From assembly GCA_019637615.1 (NCBI GenBank), contig JAHBVJ010000038.1, positions 1 to 64,000 of the forward strand: a stretch of 64,000 nucleotides of DNA, written 5' to 3'. The notes under the pieces are model-generated. The model made no database searches and was not told the DNA's origin. It saw nothing but the letters and a program-made list of their open reading frames with translations. Position numbers and translations under genes: made by a program. This document shows positions 1 through 10,400 of this stretch, piece after piece (position 1 is the first letter of the stretch; each line of letters opens with the position of its first letter). Source of the stretch: Anaerolineae bacterium. Lineage in GTDB: Bacteria; Chloroflexota; Anaerolineae; Aggregatilineales; UBA2796.

Positions 1-2
1 AC

Positions 3-851
3 ATCAACGGCTGCGACTATCCAGCCTATCAGGCGACTACCAACACCGATAAAAACGGTGCGCCGCTGCAAATCGCGCAGCAGGTACAGGTCGCCCCGAC
101 CGACGTACCGCCGCCTACGGCACCGCCGCAGAACGACACCATCGATCTGGCGGGTGTGCCCCTGTTCACCAACCTTGATAATCAGGGCGTACGGGCGAAG
201 GTGACGGACATCTTCAATCGTGGCAAGCAGAACGGCCTTGTGAAGGAAGACTTCAGCGTGATCGGTGAGAAAACGCTGACCTTCGCGCAAGTCCTCGGTG
301 GGCAAGCCGTGAACTTCGAGACCGTGCCTGATCTCCAGCCGATTGCGCAGTACTTCGCGGCGGGCTTCCCGATCATCGGGCAGCGCATCGACAAGTGCAA
401 CAACGACAGCTTGCAACTGTACGATTGCGCGGCTGGTCTAAACGCCGCCGTGACCTTCATCGATCTCGGCAACGCCTACCGCCTGACGGGTCAACCGCCG
501 GAGCAGATGCGTGCCGATCTCGATAACCTGCTCAATCAGTTGGAGCAGCGCGGCATCATCCCCGTGTTAGTGACCATCCCCGGCCCCTTCAACGATCCGG
601 GCGTGGCGCAGTTCAACACGGTGATCGCGCGGCTGGCGCAAGACCACCAACTGCCGCTCCTGAACCTGTACAAGATCGGCGCGGATAATCCGGCGCTGCT
701 GAACGGCGATAGGCTGTCCACGCCGCCCGATCCCATCAACGCGGGTGACTTCTCTGCCAACGGACTGCAATTTGGTGAGAACAACGCCAATGTCGCGATC
801 CTGCGGATGCTGAAGGAGATCAAGGAGAAGGTGATCGACCCCAATCCGTAA
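3..851 (+). CDS. SGNH/GDSL-hydrolase-like secreted protein, C-terminal part (5' end outside window)
   Basis: The reading frame is open from the first bases of the window to a TAA at 849-851, so only the C-terminal part is visible. A Pro/Thr-rich linker (about residues 30-50 of the visible part) leads into a domain with the alternating strand/helix pattern of SGNH hydrolases: FSVIG, a segment FIDLGNAY in the place of the usual LGTND block, then IIPVLVTIPG and LPLLNLY. The usual catalytic GDS is replaced by GEK, and no DxxH is obvious at the end, so this may be a non-catalytic or binding member. The family assignment rests on motif layout only. An internal GTG at 156 is possible but not needed. 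Confidence 0.6.
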   Translation: MNGCDYPAYQATTNTDKNGAPLQIAQQVQVAPTDVPPPTAPPQNDTIDLAGVPLFTNLDNQGVRAKVTDIFNRGKQNGLVKEDFSVIGEKTLTFAQVLGGQAVNFETVPDLQPIAQYFAAGFPIIGQRIDKCNNDSLQLYDCAAGLNAAVTFIDLGNAYRLTGQPPEQMRADLDNLLNQLEQRGIIPVLVTIPGPFNDPGVAQFNTVIARLAQDHQLPLLNLYKIGADNPALLNGDRLSTPPDPINAGDFSANGLQFGENNANVAILRMLKEIKEKVIDPNP

Positions 852-903
852 TTAATCTCACCTAACGTTCCCAAGACGTGCGGAGAGAACATTGTCGATT
901 AGC

Positions 904-941
904 TCGTCCCCTGTTTCACTAGACTGAGAAGCAGGGGACGA
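904..941. terminator. Bidirectional terminator hairpin between convergent genes
   Basis: A perfect 10-bp inverted repeat (TCGTCCCCTG at 904-913, CAGGGGACGA at 932-941) with an 18-nt loop sits in the short gap between the convergent SGNH-like and GH13 genes. It is followed by ATTTAT on the plus strand. Confidence 0.65.
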
Positions 942-953
942 TTTATCTAGCAT

Positions 954-2441
954 CTAGCGCACGGCGAAGATGCACGCCTGATGCGGGGCAAGTTCCAACG
1001 CCAGCCCTATCGACAGCACCTGATCCCCGGGGATCAGATGCACCACGCCGGGCGTCAGCACGTCTTCGAAGCGCCACGGCGACGTGCCGCGCCACGCTGG
1101 ATTCGGGATCATCAGACGGCCTTTGACGGGCGTATTGACCATGTTGACCGCGACGATGCGCCAGCTCTTATCGAGCGCCCATGCGAAGGCGAGGATTTGC
1201 TCGTGGCTGTTGTCCTCACCGAGGATCGGGTTAGCGGCGAGCTGCATGAACGCGCCTTCGTGGTAGGGCGGCTTTTGCAATTCCGTCAGCAGCCGTTTAT
1301 AAAAATCGCGCAACTGCATATTGACGGGTTCGGCGGGACGCGTGCCGAGCTGCACCGGTAGCTTGATGCGGCGGCCTTCGAACTGACCTTCGTGGAACAG
1401 CTTCATCCCCGGCAGCGCAGCGCTGATCACGGCGCCAGCGAGTGAGCCTTCTACGCCGAACGCGGTCACAGCGCGACTTTCATCGTGATTTTCTACGAAG
1501 CGCACCATCGCGGACTGGTAATCCAGCGAAGCCAGCAGATGATCGCGCACGGCGTGGGGCGGTTCGTGGCGCAGACGGTCGTACAAGCGCTTATCGTAGG
1601 TATAGTCGAACCCGTAGCGCTGCAATTCATCTTCCATGTCCCAGTACACTTCCGCCATGAACAAGAAGTTCGGCGCGCGCTTCTTGACAGCGGGGATGAC
1701 TTCTTGCCAGAACTCGGTATCCGGTGCCTTGCCCGCTCGTGTACCCCACGTCTGGGCGAAGATACGCGTCACCATCAACATCGCCATGTCGCAGCGGATT
1801 CCGTCGCACTGCTGCGCGATATTGAGTAGCGCTGTGACCATGTGGCTGCGGAACGCGGGCGAAAAGGCGTTGACTTGCGCGGTATCCGTCCACGCGGGGA
1901 AGTACGGATCGCGTCCGTTGGCGATGACTGCGCCGGAATGTATGCCGTTGCTAGCGCGGAAGAACGCGCCGGGGATATTGGCAAGATCAGCGTCGGTGCC
2001 GTTGATGAAGAAATCAGGGTGTTCCAGCGTCCACGGGTGATCGACGGCGACATGATTCGGCACGTAATCGAGGATCAGACCGATCTGGCGGGCGCGCAGT
2101 TGGGCGCGGAATTTGGCGAGACCATCGGTACCGCCTAATACTGCGTCCACCTCGTAGCGATGCACCGCGTAAGGGGAACCGATCACGTCTTGCGGCTTCC
2201 AACCGGGTAGTGCGGTGTTGTAATCGCCCTGTAAGTCGGGGTGCGCCAGCGCGATCTCGCGTCCACGCGGGCTGCGCTCCCACACGCCCATCGTCCAGAT
2301 GGCGTCCATTCCCCATCCTGCCAGTTCATCGATCACCTCGTCGGGGATGCTGGCGAGGGTGATCGGCTTGTTATAACGGCTACTGAGATCGTTCAACCAA
2401 ACCCAAGTGTTGATCTCATACACCAGAGGGTGTTTGCGCAT
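954..2441 (-). CDS. Alpha-amylase family glycoside hydrolase (GH13)
   Basis: The 495-residue protein shows all four GH13 signature regions: region I DYVPNH (125-130), region II GIRCDMA with the putative nucleophile Asp218, region III FMAEVYW with acid/base Glu264, and region IV FVENHD with Asp320. There is no signal peptide, so it is probably a cytoplasmic enzyme acting on alpha-glucans or maltooligosaccharides, by hydrolysis or transglycosylation. The start ATG overlaps the end of the upstream same-strand gene by 26 bp, suggesting translational coupling. The exact specificity (amylase, glucosidase, trehalose-type) cannot be decided. The family call is secure because the catalytic triad is intact. 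Confidence 0.9.
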   Translation of the reverse strand: MRKHPLVYEINTWVWLNDLSSRYNKPITLASIPDEVIDELAGWGMDAIWTMGVWERSPRGREIALAHPDLQGDYNTALPGWKPQDVIGSPYAVHRYEVDAVLGGTDGLAKFRAQLRARQIGLILDYVPNHVAVDHPWTLEHPDFFINGTDADLANIPGAFFRASNGIHSGAVIANGRDPYFPAWTDTAQVNAFSPAFRSHMVTALLNIAQQCDGIRCDMAMLMVTRIFAQTWGTRAGKAPDTEFWQEVIPAVKKRAPNFLFMAEVYWDMEDELQRYGFDYTYDKRLYDRLRHEPPHAVRDHLLASLDYQSAMVRFVENHDESRAVTAFGVEGSLAGAVISAALPGMKLFHEGQFEGRRIKLPVQLGTRPAEPVNMQLRDFYKRLLTELQKPPYHEGAFMQLAANPILGEDNSHEQILAFAWALDKSWRIVAVNMVNTPVKGRLMIPNPAWRGTSPWRFEDVLTPGVVHLIPGDQVLSIGLALELAPHQACIFAVR

Positions 2442-3039
2442 GAAGTCGTTCCTGTGTATCCAAGCGGGCAGATGCTTGCGCCGACTGTTGGATAGAACGA
2501 TAACAATCGCGCAAGTAAGCCTCTAGTGTACGCCAGTCACGTTCAGGATCGCTAGAATTTTTACTGGTAATTAGATCAACCGTGTTGTTGGCGAGGACGC
2601 GCAGCTCGGCGGATTCGGTGGCTTGCTCAGGCGAGATGTCGAAAACGGCGCTGTGCAGCTTGATCATCACATCGATGAAAGGCCGCTTGTCCGGCTGACC
2701 GGATAGTCGGCGGTGAACATCCCAATAGGCCAATTCATGGCGCGCGGCAATGTCAGGATCGAACGTCAGGCCGGAATAGCGCTGCGCCAGTCGGTAATAT
2801 TTCGTCAGATACACGAGGATGTCTGCTTCGGTGTGATCCTTGGGCACCCATGCCGCCGACGCCCGTACAATGTAATAGGCCGCCAGCCACGAAAACGGGA
2901 ACGGGATGTGGAATTGCTCCTGATTGAGCGCGATCAGCAGTTGCAGCATCTTCAGCCACGCGTGCTCGTAGTAAGCGCGCCAACCTGCCGCCTCGAAATA
3001 CGCCACACGATCCGGATTAAAGGTGTAAGGGGATGCCAT
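2416..3039 (-). CDS. Conserved hypothetical protein coupled to the GH13 gene
   Basis: The 207-residue, mostly helical, Trp/Tyr-rich protein (for example AYYIVRASAAWVP, YYRLAQRYSG) has no motif I can name, no signal peptide and no clear membrane segment. Its 3' end overlaps the start of the GH13 gene by 26 bp on the same strand, so the two are almost certainly co-transcribed and the product may work with that enzyme. GAGG lies just upstream of the ATG on the minus strand. The function is unknown. Confidence 0.7.
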   Translation of the reverse strand: MASPYTFNPDRVAYFEAAGWRAYYEHAWLKMLQLLIALNQEQFHIPFPFSWLAAYYIVRASAAWVPKDHTEADILVYLTKYYRLAQRYSGLTFDPDIAARHELAYWDVHRRLSGQPDKRPFIDVMIKLHSAVFDISPEQATESAELRVLANNTVDLITSKNSSDPERDWRTLEAYLRDCYRSIQQSAQASARLDTQERLHAQTPSGV

Positions 3040-3181
3040 CGGGGAGCCTCCTCGTGAACGCTGGCTGCTTGGTCAATGCGAATCCGTCGATGATGACAGT
3101 ATGCGCCAAGTTGTGGGCGGAGGGAAGTTCAAAAACTGCTCACTTATTGACCAAGTTTATTCATCACCCTCCGGATCGAGC

Positions 3182-3216
3182 GACGGCGGCAACACCACAT
3201 GAATGTTGCCGCCGTC
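3182..3216 (-). terminator. GC-rich stem-loop after the WD40 lipoprotein gene
   Basis: A 12-bp perfect inverted repeat (GACGGCGGCAAC at 3182-3193, GTTGCCGCCGTC at 3205-3216) starts four bases beyond the stop codon of the 3221-5224 gene. It lacks a T-run on the transcribed strand, so it could be a terminator or simply a 3'-end mRNA hairpin. Confidence 0.45.
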
Positions 3217-3220
3217 AGCC

Positions 3221-5224
3221 TTACCGCTTGACCGTTGGCGTGCGCGAAGGCGTGGACGTTGCAAGCGGCGATAGACCGGGCGCATCTTTTAGCTTGTCAA
3301 TCACCCACCTGCCGATCCCGTTGAGATCAGGGGCTGACCCTTCATGTCTATTGGTGTACTGCCCTTTGATGAAGGATTCGAATTGCCCACAAGCACTTGG
3401 GGTGCTGCCAGAAAACGAGGTCGAAAAATTCTGCCCTGTTACTAAATCTGTTAGCGTGACCGATGCGGATTTCCGTATACGTACCACCGAATAGCCGCCA
3501 GTGTACGGGCAAGTTTGGATCGTTTGGTCGGCCTGTTTGACGATTAACTCGTAGCGCGCATTTTCGCGCTGAGTTGCTCGCCATTCACGTGGAACGTTAA
3601 AAGATTGAGACCAGTAGATATTTTTCAGTTCGTGTACATCTTGAAATACGTTGACCCGCCATAGCTTCACCTCTCCCTTGTAGCCAGAGGTCGCCGCGAA
3701 GTCGCCCTTGGGAGAGAAGGCGATGGATCGAATGGCGTTCTTGGCGGTTGCGGAGCGCCGATTGATCTCGCCCGATCCGATGCCCCACAGGAGAATCCGG
3801 TTATCTCGCGAGAGAATGGCGATCTGGTCGCCGTTAGGCGTGACGGTCAATTCGCCATCGGTGTAAAGGTTGTTGTACGCAATGGCACGAATATCACGCC
3901 CCGTCGCGGCATCCCAGAGATAGATATTGGATCGATCAAGGCCGAGCATGTAGCTGCCATCGGGCGTGAAGGCCACATGACCGACGGGCACCGATGTTTT
4001 GATCTTCACCTGAAACAGCTCGTGATTCGACCGAATATCCCACACGGACGACAGGCGATCACTCGCGATCAACAGACGCTGCCCGTCTGGACTGAGCGCG
4101 GCATACCGAACGGTGGGGATCGGCAGCACGCTGTCGCTGACGGCGATTCCCGACACGGCATTCCACACACGCACCGACTTATCCGCGCTCACGCTGACCA
4201 CCAATTTTCCATCGGGGAGGAATGCGACAAAACTGACCACGCTCTTATGGCCTTCCAGCGTGAACAGCAGTTTCCCACTGTTGGCGTCCCAGAGTCGGAC
4301 GCTCGCGTCCTGACTGCCCGTTACCACGCGGGTTCCAGTCGGGTCGAACGCGGCATACAAGACCTGATCGGTATGGCCTGTCAGGCGTTGGAGGGGTTTT
4401 CCGCTGGCAACATCCCACACAATGGCAATTTTGTCATCACCCGCCGTCACCAATTTCTTGCCGTCGGGGCTGAATTCAACGTGATAGACGAGCGCATTAT
4501 CTGCGTGCCCCTTCAGGTCGGTAAAAGCGAGCGGGGTGGGTGTCAAACTCGGCGTAGAGGTGCGGCTCGGCGTCGTAGTCAGGGTCGGGGTACGCGTCGG
4601 CGTCTTGGTGTACGAGGCGATGGCGTTCGCGGTTCCTGTGATGTTGGCGACCGCGATGCTGGTTTGCTCGGCAATCTTGGTGCTGGTCATGGCGACCATC
4701 GCGTCCAGCGTCTGGCGCTCGTTGGGAGTGAACGTGAGCGTCGGTGTCTTGGTGAAGGAAGCAACGGCGATGGCGGTGTGGGTCATGTTCGCCAGCGCGG
4801 TGCTGGTTTGTACAGCGAACGCCGTGCCCGTCTTGGCGACCATCGCGTTCAACGTTTGCGCTTCGTCAGGCGTTGACGTGAGCGTCGGCGTTTTCGTGAA
4901 CGACGCGACGACGGCGGCGGTCGAGGTCGCATTGGCGGCCACGGCGTTAGCCTCGGCAGCTAATTGTGTGCTCGTTTGCGCCACGATTGCCGCCAGCGTT
5001 TGTTCTTCGTTGGGCGTTTCCGAGAGGTAAACCGTCGCGCTGGGGAAAGCCGCTGCCGTGCTCGTCTGCATCTGTGCGATGGTAGCGGCTGCGCGTGTTT
5101 CGAGGTTCGGCGTCGCGTTGTCAGCCGCTGCGCTGGTTGGTTCACTCGTCGTCCCCGAACTACAAGCGCCTAAAAGAAAACCAATGAAGACAAAAATTAA
5201 GAGATTTCGAATAGCCAACATCAT
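3221..5224 (-). CDS. WD40-repeat lipoprotein with an N-terminal 48-residue repeat stalk
   Basis: The 667-residue protein begins with a lipoprotein signal ending in FLLGAC (lipidated Cys21). Residues 72-215 consist of three tandem 48-residue repeats (each with QTL.A.VA.T and ASFTKTPTLT.TP), then a Ser/Thr/Pro linker. From about residue 235 come at least six WD40 blades (HVEFSPDGKKLVTAGDD..IVWD, AAFDPTGTRVVTGSQD..VRLWD and so on). A C-terminal region of about 110 residues has its own conserved Cys pair. It is expected to be anchored on the outer face of the membrane, displaying a beta-propeller for protein binding. It has no enzymatic motif. The start was chosen because the signal peptide follows directly. 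Confidence 0.85.
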   Translation of the reverse strand: MMLAIRNLLIFVFIGFLLGACSSGTTSEPTSAAADNATPNLETRAAATIAQMQTSTAAAFPSATVYLSETPNEEQTLAAIVAQTSTQLAAEANAVAANATSTAAVVASFTKTPTLTSTPDEAQTLNAMVAKTGTAFAVQTSTALANMTHTAIAVASFTKTPTLTFTPNERQTLDAMVAMTSTKIAEQTSIAVANITGTANAIASYTKTPTRTPTLTTTPSRTSTPSLTPTPLAFTDLKGHADNALVYHVEFSPDGKKLVTAGDDKIAIVWDVASGKPLQRLTGHTDQVLYAAFDPTGTRVVTGSQDASVRLWDANSGKLLFTLEGHKSVVSFVAFLPDGKLVVSVSADKSVRVWNAVSGIAVSDSVLPIPTVRYAALSPDGQRLLIASDRLSSVWDIRSNHELFQVKIKTSVPVGHVAFTPDGSYMLGLDRSNIYLWDAATGRDIRAIAYNNLYTDGELTVTPNGDQIAILSRDNRILLWGIGSGEINRRSATAKNAIRSIAFSPKGDFAATSGYKGEVKLWRVNVFQDVHELKNIYWSQSFNVPREWRATQRENARYELIVKQADQTIQTCPYTGGYSVVRIRKSASVTLTDLVTGQNFSTSFSGSTPSACGQFESFIKGQYTNRHEGSAPDLNGIGRWVIDKLKDAPGLSPLATSTPSRTPTVKR
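4580..5011 (-). repeat. Three in-frame 144-bp coding repeats (48 residues each)
   Basis: Residues 72-119, 120-167 and 168-215 of the WD40 lipoprotein align with each other at period 48. Each contains QTL(A/N/D)A.VA.T, a short Ala-rich helix and a closing TKTPT..(S/F)TP or similar. They look like a stalk built by duplication; the copies have diverged in sequence. Confidence 0.7.
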
Positions 5225-5500
5225 CTGCTCCTAAAATTGAGAGCTATTTAAGTTCTAGTTGGTGAGCACAACGCCAGCATTCAAATCAGACGGAAGCAGC
5301 TACCTATCACGCGACAATCTACACATTATGAAACAGCTAATATATCACTAACATTCCACAGACGTATTATAACATACGATACGCGCGTGAAGGCGCGAAT
5401 TTTTGCGAGAGATAGTATCGGGATAGGCCAGAGTATAATCAGTATGCTTCGCAGACAGCATCGATCATTAAGTCCTACTTGATGGCACTAGAGGCGTTCC

Positions 5501-6883
5501 ATGTCACTCAGCGTATTTGACTTGTTCAAGATCGGGATCGGGCCATCGAGTTCGCATACGGTGGGGCCGATGAAAGCGGCGTTGCGGTTCGCGCAGGATA
5601 TTGAGGCGCAGGGCACTTTGGAGCGCGTGCGGCGCGTCAGCGTCGATCTCTATGGTTCGCTGGCGCTGACGGGGCGCGGTCACGCTACCGACAAAGCCGT
5701 GTTGCTAGGCTTAAGCGGCGAACGCCCCGATGCCGTCGATCCGGAACGCGTCGAGCCACTGGTGGAGGGCATCCGCAGAGACGAAGTACTGAATCTAGCC
5801 GATAAGCACACCATCCCATTTTACGTGGAGCGCGATCTTATCTTCCACTTTCAGGAGACGCTGCCACGTCATCCGAACGGGATGCGCTTCACGGCCTATG
5901 ACAGTCACAATAACATCGTCGCCACCGATCAGTATTATTCGGTAGGCGGTGGCTTCGTGGTCAGCGAGGCCGAAGCCGCCGCGCACGAAACGGGCAGCGC
6001 CGGTGCTCCCGTCGCGCTGCCGTACGACTTCAACTCCGCCGCCGAACTGTTGCAACTGGGGCAGCACATGAGGCTTTCCGTCGCGGACATCGTGCGGGCA
6101 AACGAGCTGACATGGCGGTCTGCCGAAGAAACCAGCACGGGACTCGACCGTATCTGGTCGGTGATGGAACAGTGCATCGAGCGCGGTTGCCGTACCGAAG
6201 GCGTCCTCCCCGGTGGGCTGAACATTCGACGGCGGGCGGGGGTGCTGTACCACAATCTGCAAGCGGCGAAAATGCAGCACGATCCGATGGAAGCGCTGGA
6301 TCAGGTCAGCTTGTTCGCGCTGGCAGTCAATGAGGAAAACGCGGCGGGCGGGCGCGTCGTGACGGCTCCGACCAACGGCGCGGCGGGCGTCATTCCGGCA
6401 GTCTTGGCTTACTATCGCCGTTTTATGCCACAGGCCAGTGACGAAGGCGTGCGCACCTTCCTGCTGACGGCGGGAGCAATCGGCATGTTATACAAGCGCA
6501 ACGCTTCGCTCTCCGCCGCCGAAATGGGCTGTCAGGGCGAGGTAGGCGTAGCCTGCTCGATGGCAGCGGCGGGTTTGGCAGCGGTGATGGGTGGCAGCAA
6601 CGAACAGATCGAAAATGCGGCGGAGATCGGGATGGAGCATAACCTCGGCCTAACCTGCGATCCGATTGGCGGCTTGGTGCAGGTGCCCTGCATCGAGCGC
6701 AACACGATGGGTGCGGTCAAGGCCATCAACGCCGCGCGGCTGGCGGTGTTGCATGGTGACGGCACGCACCGTGTTCCGCTGGACAGCGTGATCGAGACGA
6801 TGCGGCAGACCGGGCTGGACATGCAGGTAAAGTACAAAGAAACCGCGCGCGGCGGGCTGGCAGTGAATGTCGTAGATTGCTAA
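5501..6883 (+). CDS. sdaA: L-serine ammonia-lyase (L-serine dehydratase), iron-sulfur type, single chain
   Basis: The 460-residue protein has the usual length of the one-chain enzyme that deaminates L-serine to pyruvate and ammonia. The N-terminal beta domain opens with the hallmark SVFDLFKIGIGPSSSHT stretch. The C-terminal alpha domain holds the serine-site and cluster-binding motifs, including NGAAGVIPA, GCQGEVGVACSMAAAG and LTCDPIGGLVQVPCIERN, whose cysteines fit the 4Fe-4S site. The ATG at 5501 directly precedes the conserved start and a TATAAT-like box lies about 65 bp upstream. It stands alone: its neighbours are an opposite-strand gene upstream and a repeat-filled gap downstream. Confidence 0.95.
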   Translation: MSLSVFDLFKIGIGPSSSHTVGPMKAALRFAQDIEAQGTLERVRRVSVDLYGSLALTGRGHATDKAVLLGLSGERPDAVDPERVEPLVEGIRRDEVLNLADKHTIPFYVERDLIFHFQETLPRHPNGMRFTAYDSHNNIVATDQYYSVGGGFVVSEAEAAAHETGSAGAPVALPYDFNSAAELLQLGQHMRLSVADIVRANELTWRSAEETSTGLDRIWSVMEQCIERGCRTEGVLPGGLNIRRRAGVLYHNLQAAKMQHDPMEALDQVSLFALAVNEENAAGGRVVTAPTNGAAGVIPAVLAYYRRFMPQASDEGVRTFLLTAGAIGMLYKRNASLSAAEMGCQGEVGVACSMAAAGLAAVMGGSNEQIENAAEIGMEHNLGLTCDPIGGLVQVPCIERNTMGAVKAINAARLAVLHGDGTHRVPLDSVIETMRQTGLDMQVKYKETARGGLAVNVVDC

Positions 6884-7010
6884 ATAACCTGAGTTTCGGA
6901 CAGTCACTCTGAACAGTCACTAAGCAGTCAATAGCGCACGATTGAGTACAAAATCAGGCGTAATGATGAGGGCGAGTCCCGCAGAGATTTCGTTCTCTAA
7001 GCCCGACAAT

Positions 7011-7209
7011 GATGGTGTTTCAGAAAATAAGGCAGGAATACGCCGATCACGCCAACACATCTTCCGGAGTCCCTTTAGTGGACTTCGTTCTCTAAGCCTG
7101 ACGTTTCAACGTCGGGCGGCGTGACGACAAATCCGCGTTGGCCTGACTAATTTCTTTATCACCACCATTGTCGGGGATCGATTGCCTGACTAATTTCTTG
7201 AACACCATC
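7011..7209. mobile_element. MITE-like repeat, copy A
   Basis: The ends are inverted: GATGGTGTTTCAGAAA at 7011-7026 and TTTCTTGAACACCATC at 7194-7209. The left end continues with AATAAGGCAGGAAT, which recurs in copy B at 27521-27767. The interior carries the paired-hairpin repeat (7068-7116). There is no coding capacity. It fills most of the 577-bp gap between sdaA and the next kinase gene, which otherwise shows only a short palindrome and no gene. Confidence 0.55.
7068..7116. repeat. Paired-hairpin repeat, copy 1
   Basis: Hairpin 1 is AGTCC..GGACT (7068-7084). Hairpin 2 is a 9-bp stem with two G-U pairs (7097-7116), and GTTCTCTAAG lies between them. The same two-hairpin layout recurs at 27578-27624 and 61352-61398. 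Confidence 0.65.
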
Positions 7210-7306
7210 AGCGTTGCGCGGCGTTGGCGATAATGCCGCCTGACCCATCCGAAACTGGATACTGTTCGCGAACTTGACTAACTATGGGCGGTTAGCGTAT
7301 CAACTT

Positions 7307-7342
7307 CCCTCTCCATGGCAATGGAGAGGGACTGAGGGTGAG
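7307..7342. repeat. CCCTCTCC/GGAGAGGG palindromic repeat
   Basis: A perfect 10-bp inverted repeat (CCCTCTCCAT at 7307-7316, ATGGAGAGGG at 7321-7330) is followed by ACTGAGGGTGAGG. It is one of five copies in the window, always intergenic, with a shared (G)GGTGAGG tail. Confidence 0.65.
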
Positions 7343-7460
7343 GCTGTTTTCGTTCGAGTATCAAACTCAGGTTAGACACGCTTGTTATAGATTAGTACGA
7401 AAAGGATGGCCCACAACCGATTATACTTATCCCTACGACGAATAGAGTGGCTGCACATCA

Positions 7461-10400
7461 ATGTCCGAAAAGAACATCACCGCAACCATTGCCAATCGCT
7501 ATCGCATGATAGAAAAAGTCGGTCAGGGGGGAATGGGCGCGGTTTACCGTGCCGAAGACCGCCTGACGGGACATCTCGTGGCGCTCAAACGGGTCGAACT
7601 CCCCATGCGTCACCTGCATCTGAAACACTCTGTGAATGCCACCACCTCGGCCTCAGCGCAAGATACGCGCCAGCTTTCGCCGGGGATGGACGTAAACCAG
7701 ATCGCCCTGATGAACGAGTTCCGCATCCTCGCGGCACTGCGTCATCCCAACATCGTCAGCGTCTTGGACTACGGCTTGGAAGGTGGCTATACGCCATTTT
7801 TCACGATGGAACTGCTGCACGAGCCGCAAGATATTTCCAAGGCGCTGTTCGCTGAACACAGCCTGCAATTCAAAGTGCAGATGCTGGTCGAACTGCTGCA
7901 AGCGCTGATCTACCTGCATCGGCACCACATCATTCACGCCGATCTCAAGCCGTCGAATGTGTTGGTAGATAGAGAAAATCACGTCCGCGTGCTGGATTTC
8001 GGGTTATCGGTGCAAGCCTCCTATGCGCGGGCGACCTCAGGGTCGATCCCGTACATGGCTCCTGAAGTCTTGCAAGGCGAGCCGATCACCGAAGCCGCCG
8101 ATTTATATGCCTTCGGGTTGATCGCCTACGAATGCTTCACAGGCAGCTATCCTTTTGACTTCCTCGATCAGCAGTTTCTGATCGACCAGATCATCAACGC
8201 CCCGCCGGATCGCCTGTTGATCGAGCGGAAAGCCAACCGCGCCATCGCGGATATTCTGCTCAGACTCCTGGCGAAGAAGCCGCTCGACCGCTACCACAAC
8301 GCCTATCAGGTCATTCAAGTGCTGTGTCAGGCGGTCGGGCTGCCCGTTCCGGATGAAAATCCGTTGGTGCGCGAGAGCTTGCTGCAATCCGCGCGCTTCG
8401 TCGGGCGGCGCGATCAGTTGACGCTGTTGGAAGATGCGCTCCAACGTGCTGTGCTCGGCAAAGGCTCGGCATGGCTCATCGGCGGCGAATCTGGCGTCGG
8501 CAAGTCGCGTCTGCTGGAAGAAGTCCGTATTCGCGCGCTGGTGAACGGCGTGATCGTGGTGCGCGGGCAGGGCATCCGTGAAGGTGGATTGCCGATGCAG
8601 TTATGGCATGATGTGCTGCCCACGGTGTTGCTCTCAGCGGAAGTCAGCGCCGAGGAAGCCAGCATCCTGAAGCCAGTCGTGCCCACCATCAGCTATTTGC
8701 TGAAATACGATGTGGATGACGCGCCAAATCTCGATCCACAAGCCGCCCATGAACGCCTCGTGACCGCGATCGTCGCGCTGTTCCAACGCACCGCGACGCC
8801 TATCGTGCTGCTGCTGGACGATCTGCAATGGGCGGAAGCCAGCCTCGATCCCCTGCATTTGCTGGTACAGAGTATCGAGCTAATTCCGTTGTTCATCATC
8901 GGCGCGTATCGCTCCGACGATGCGCCACAGTTCCCCACCAAGCTGCCGGATATGCTGCCGATGATGTTAGAGCGCTTATCCGAAGACGAAGTGGGCGAAT
9001 TGAGCGCGGCGATCTTGGGGGATGTCGAGCAGCATCACCAAGTCGTGAACTTCTTGCAGAAAGAAACCGAAGGCAACGCCCTGTTTCTGGTCGAAGCCCT
9101 ACGCACATTGGCGGAAGACGCGGGCACGCTCAACCAGATCGGCAATCGCGGGTTGCCAGCGCACGTATTTCCCGCCAGCATTCGCGAGGCGATCACGCGT
9201 CGTCTCGGACGCTTGCCGGAAAGCTACTTGCGCGTACTGCAATTCGCGGCTGTGGCTGGTCGTCAGATCGATCTGCGTCTGCTGAAGCACATCACGCCCG
9301 ACGTGAATTTTGACGATTGGCTGCCACGCTGCACCGACTCCGCGATCATCGAGATTGCCTATGGGCGCTGGCGCTTCACCCACGACAAAATCCGTGATGG
9401 GGTGCTCCTCAATGTGAACGCGCAGTTGTACCCGTTTTTGCATTGGCGGGTGGCAGAAGCCAAGGAAGTCATCTATTACACCAACCGTGACGACCTCGCC
9501 ACCAGCCTTGCCGAGCATTGGCACATCGCCGGTAATCTGGAACGGGAAGCCTACTATGTCATCATTGAAGGCAAGCGCCTGATCAACATCAGCGCCTTCA
9601 CCGAGGCGTTGAGTCTGCTCGAAGCGACGGATGAGCAGCTCAAGCAAGCCAGCGGACACTGGGCAGAAATCTATCGGCTGCAAGTACAAATGTTGATCGG
9701 GGAAGCCTATCTCAACCTCGATCAATACACGCAGGCGCAACCCCGTTACGAGGACAGCCTCGTGATGGCACGCCAGCAGAAGCATGTGCAGGCCACCGCC
9801 GATTCGCTGGTCGGGTTGGCGCGCATCACCAACGGACTGCGGGCGGATTCGGAGAGCAGTCAACGGCTGTTGGAAGAAGCGATCACCGCCTACGAAGCCA
9901 TCAATTATCAAGCGGGCGTGGCGCAAGCCCTGTTCCACCTCGGCGGCAATGCGCTGGCGCGCGGGGATATGGATGCCGCCCGCACGTACTACGAGCGCTG
10001 TCTGCGCATCCATTACGAGTCCCGCAACGAGCAAGGCATTGGCAACTCATTAGGGAAATTGGGGCAAGTTGCCTATCAGGAACAAAAATATCTGCTGGCG
10101 CGGCAGTGCTTGGAAGAAGCGCTCGTCATCAACCAGCGTCTGAGCAACCGTCGTGCGCTGGCGCACAACCTGCTGATGTTGGGGAATCTTGCGTTGCTCA
10201 ATCATAATTTGGTATTGGCAGAAACCCGCTTTCGGGAAGGGCTGAATGTCGCCCAGAGCATTGACGATTTGGACATCATGTCGGCGCAGATCAACTATCT
10301 GACCCGCATTTACGAGATGCAAGGTCGCCTCAAAGATGTGATCGCGCTGTATGAGCAAACCGTCGAACTCGCACGGCGGCGCAATTTGCCGACCGAGTTG

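Noticed and set aside
6942..7124. 60-codon frame after sdaA
   Set aside because: Lies across the MITE-like and hairpin repeats; no RBS or protein features.
9099..10034. 311-codon antisense frame in the first kinase gene
   Set aside because: Shadow of the TPR-encoding region on the other strand.
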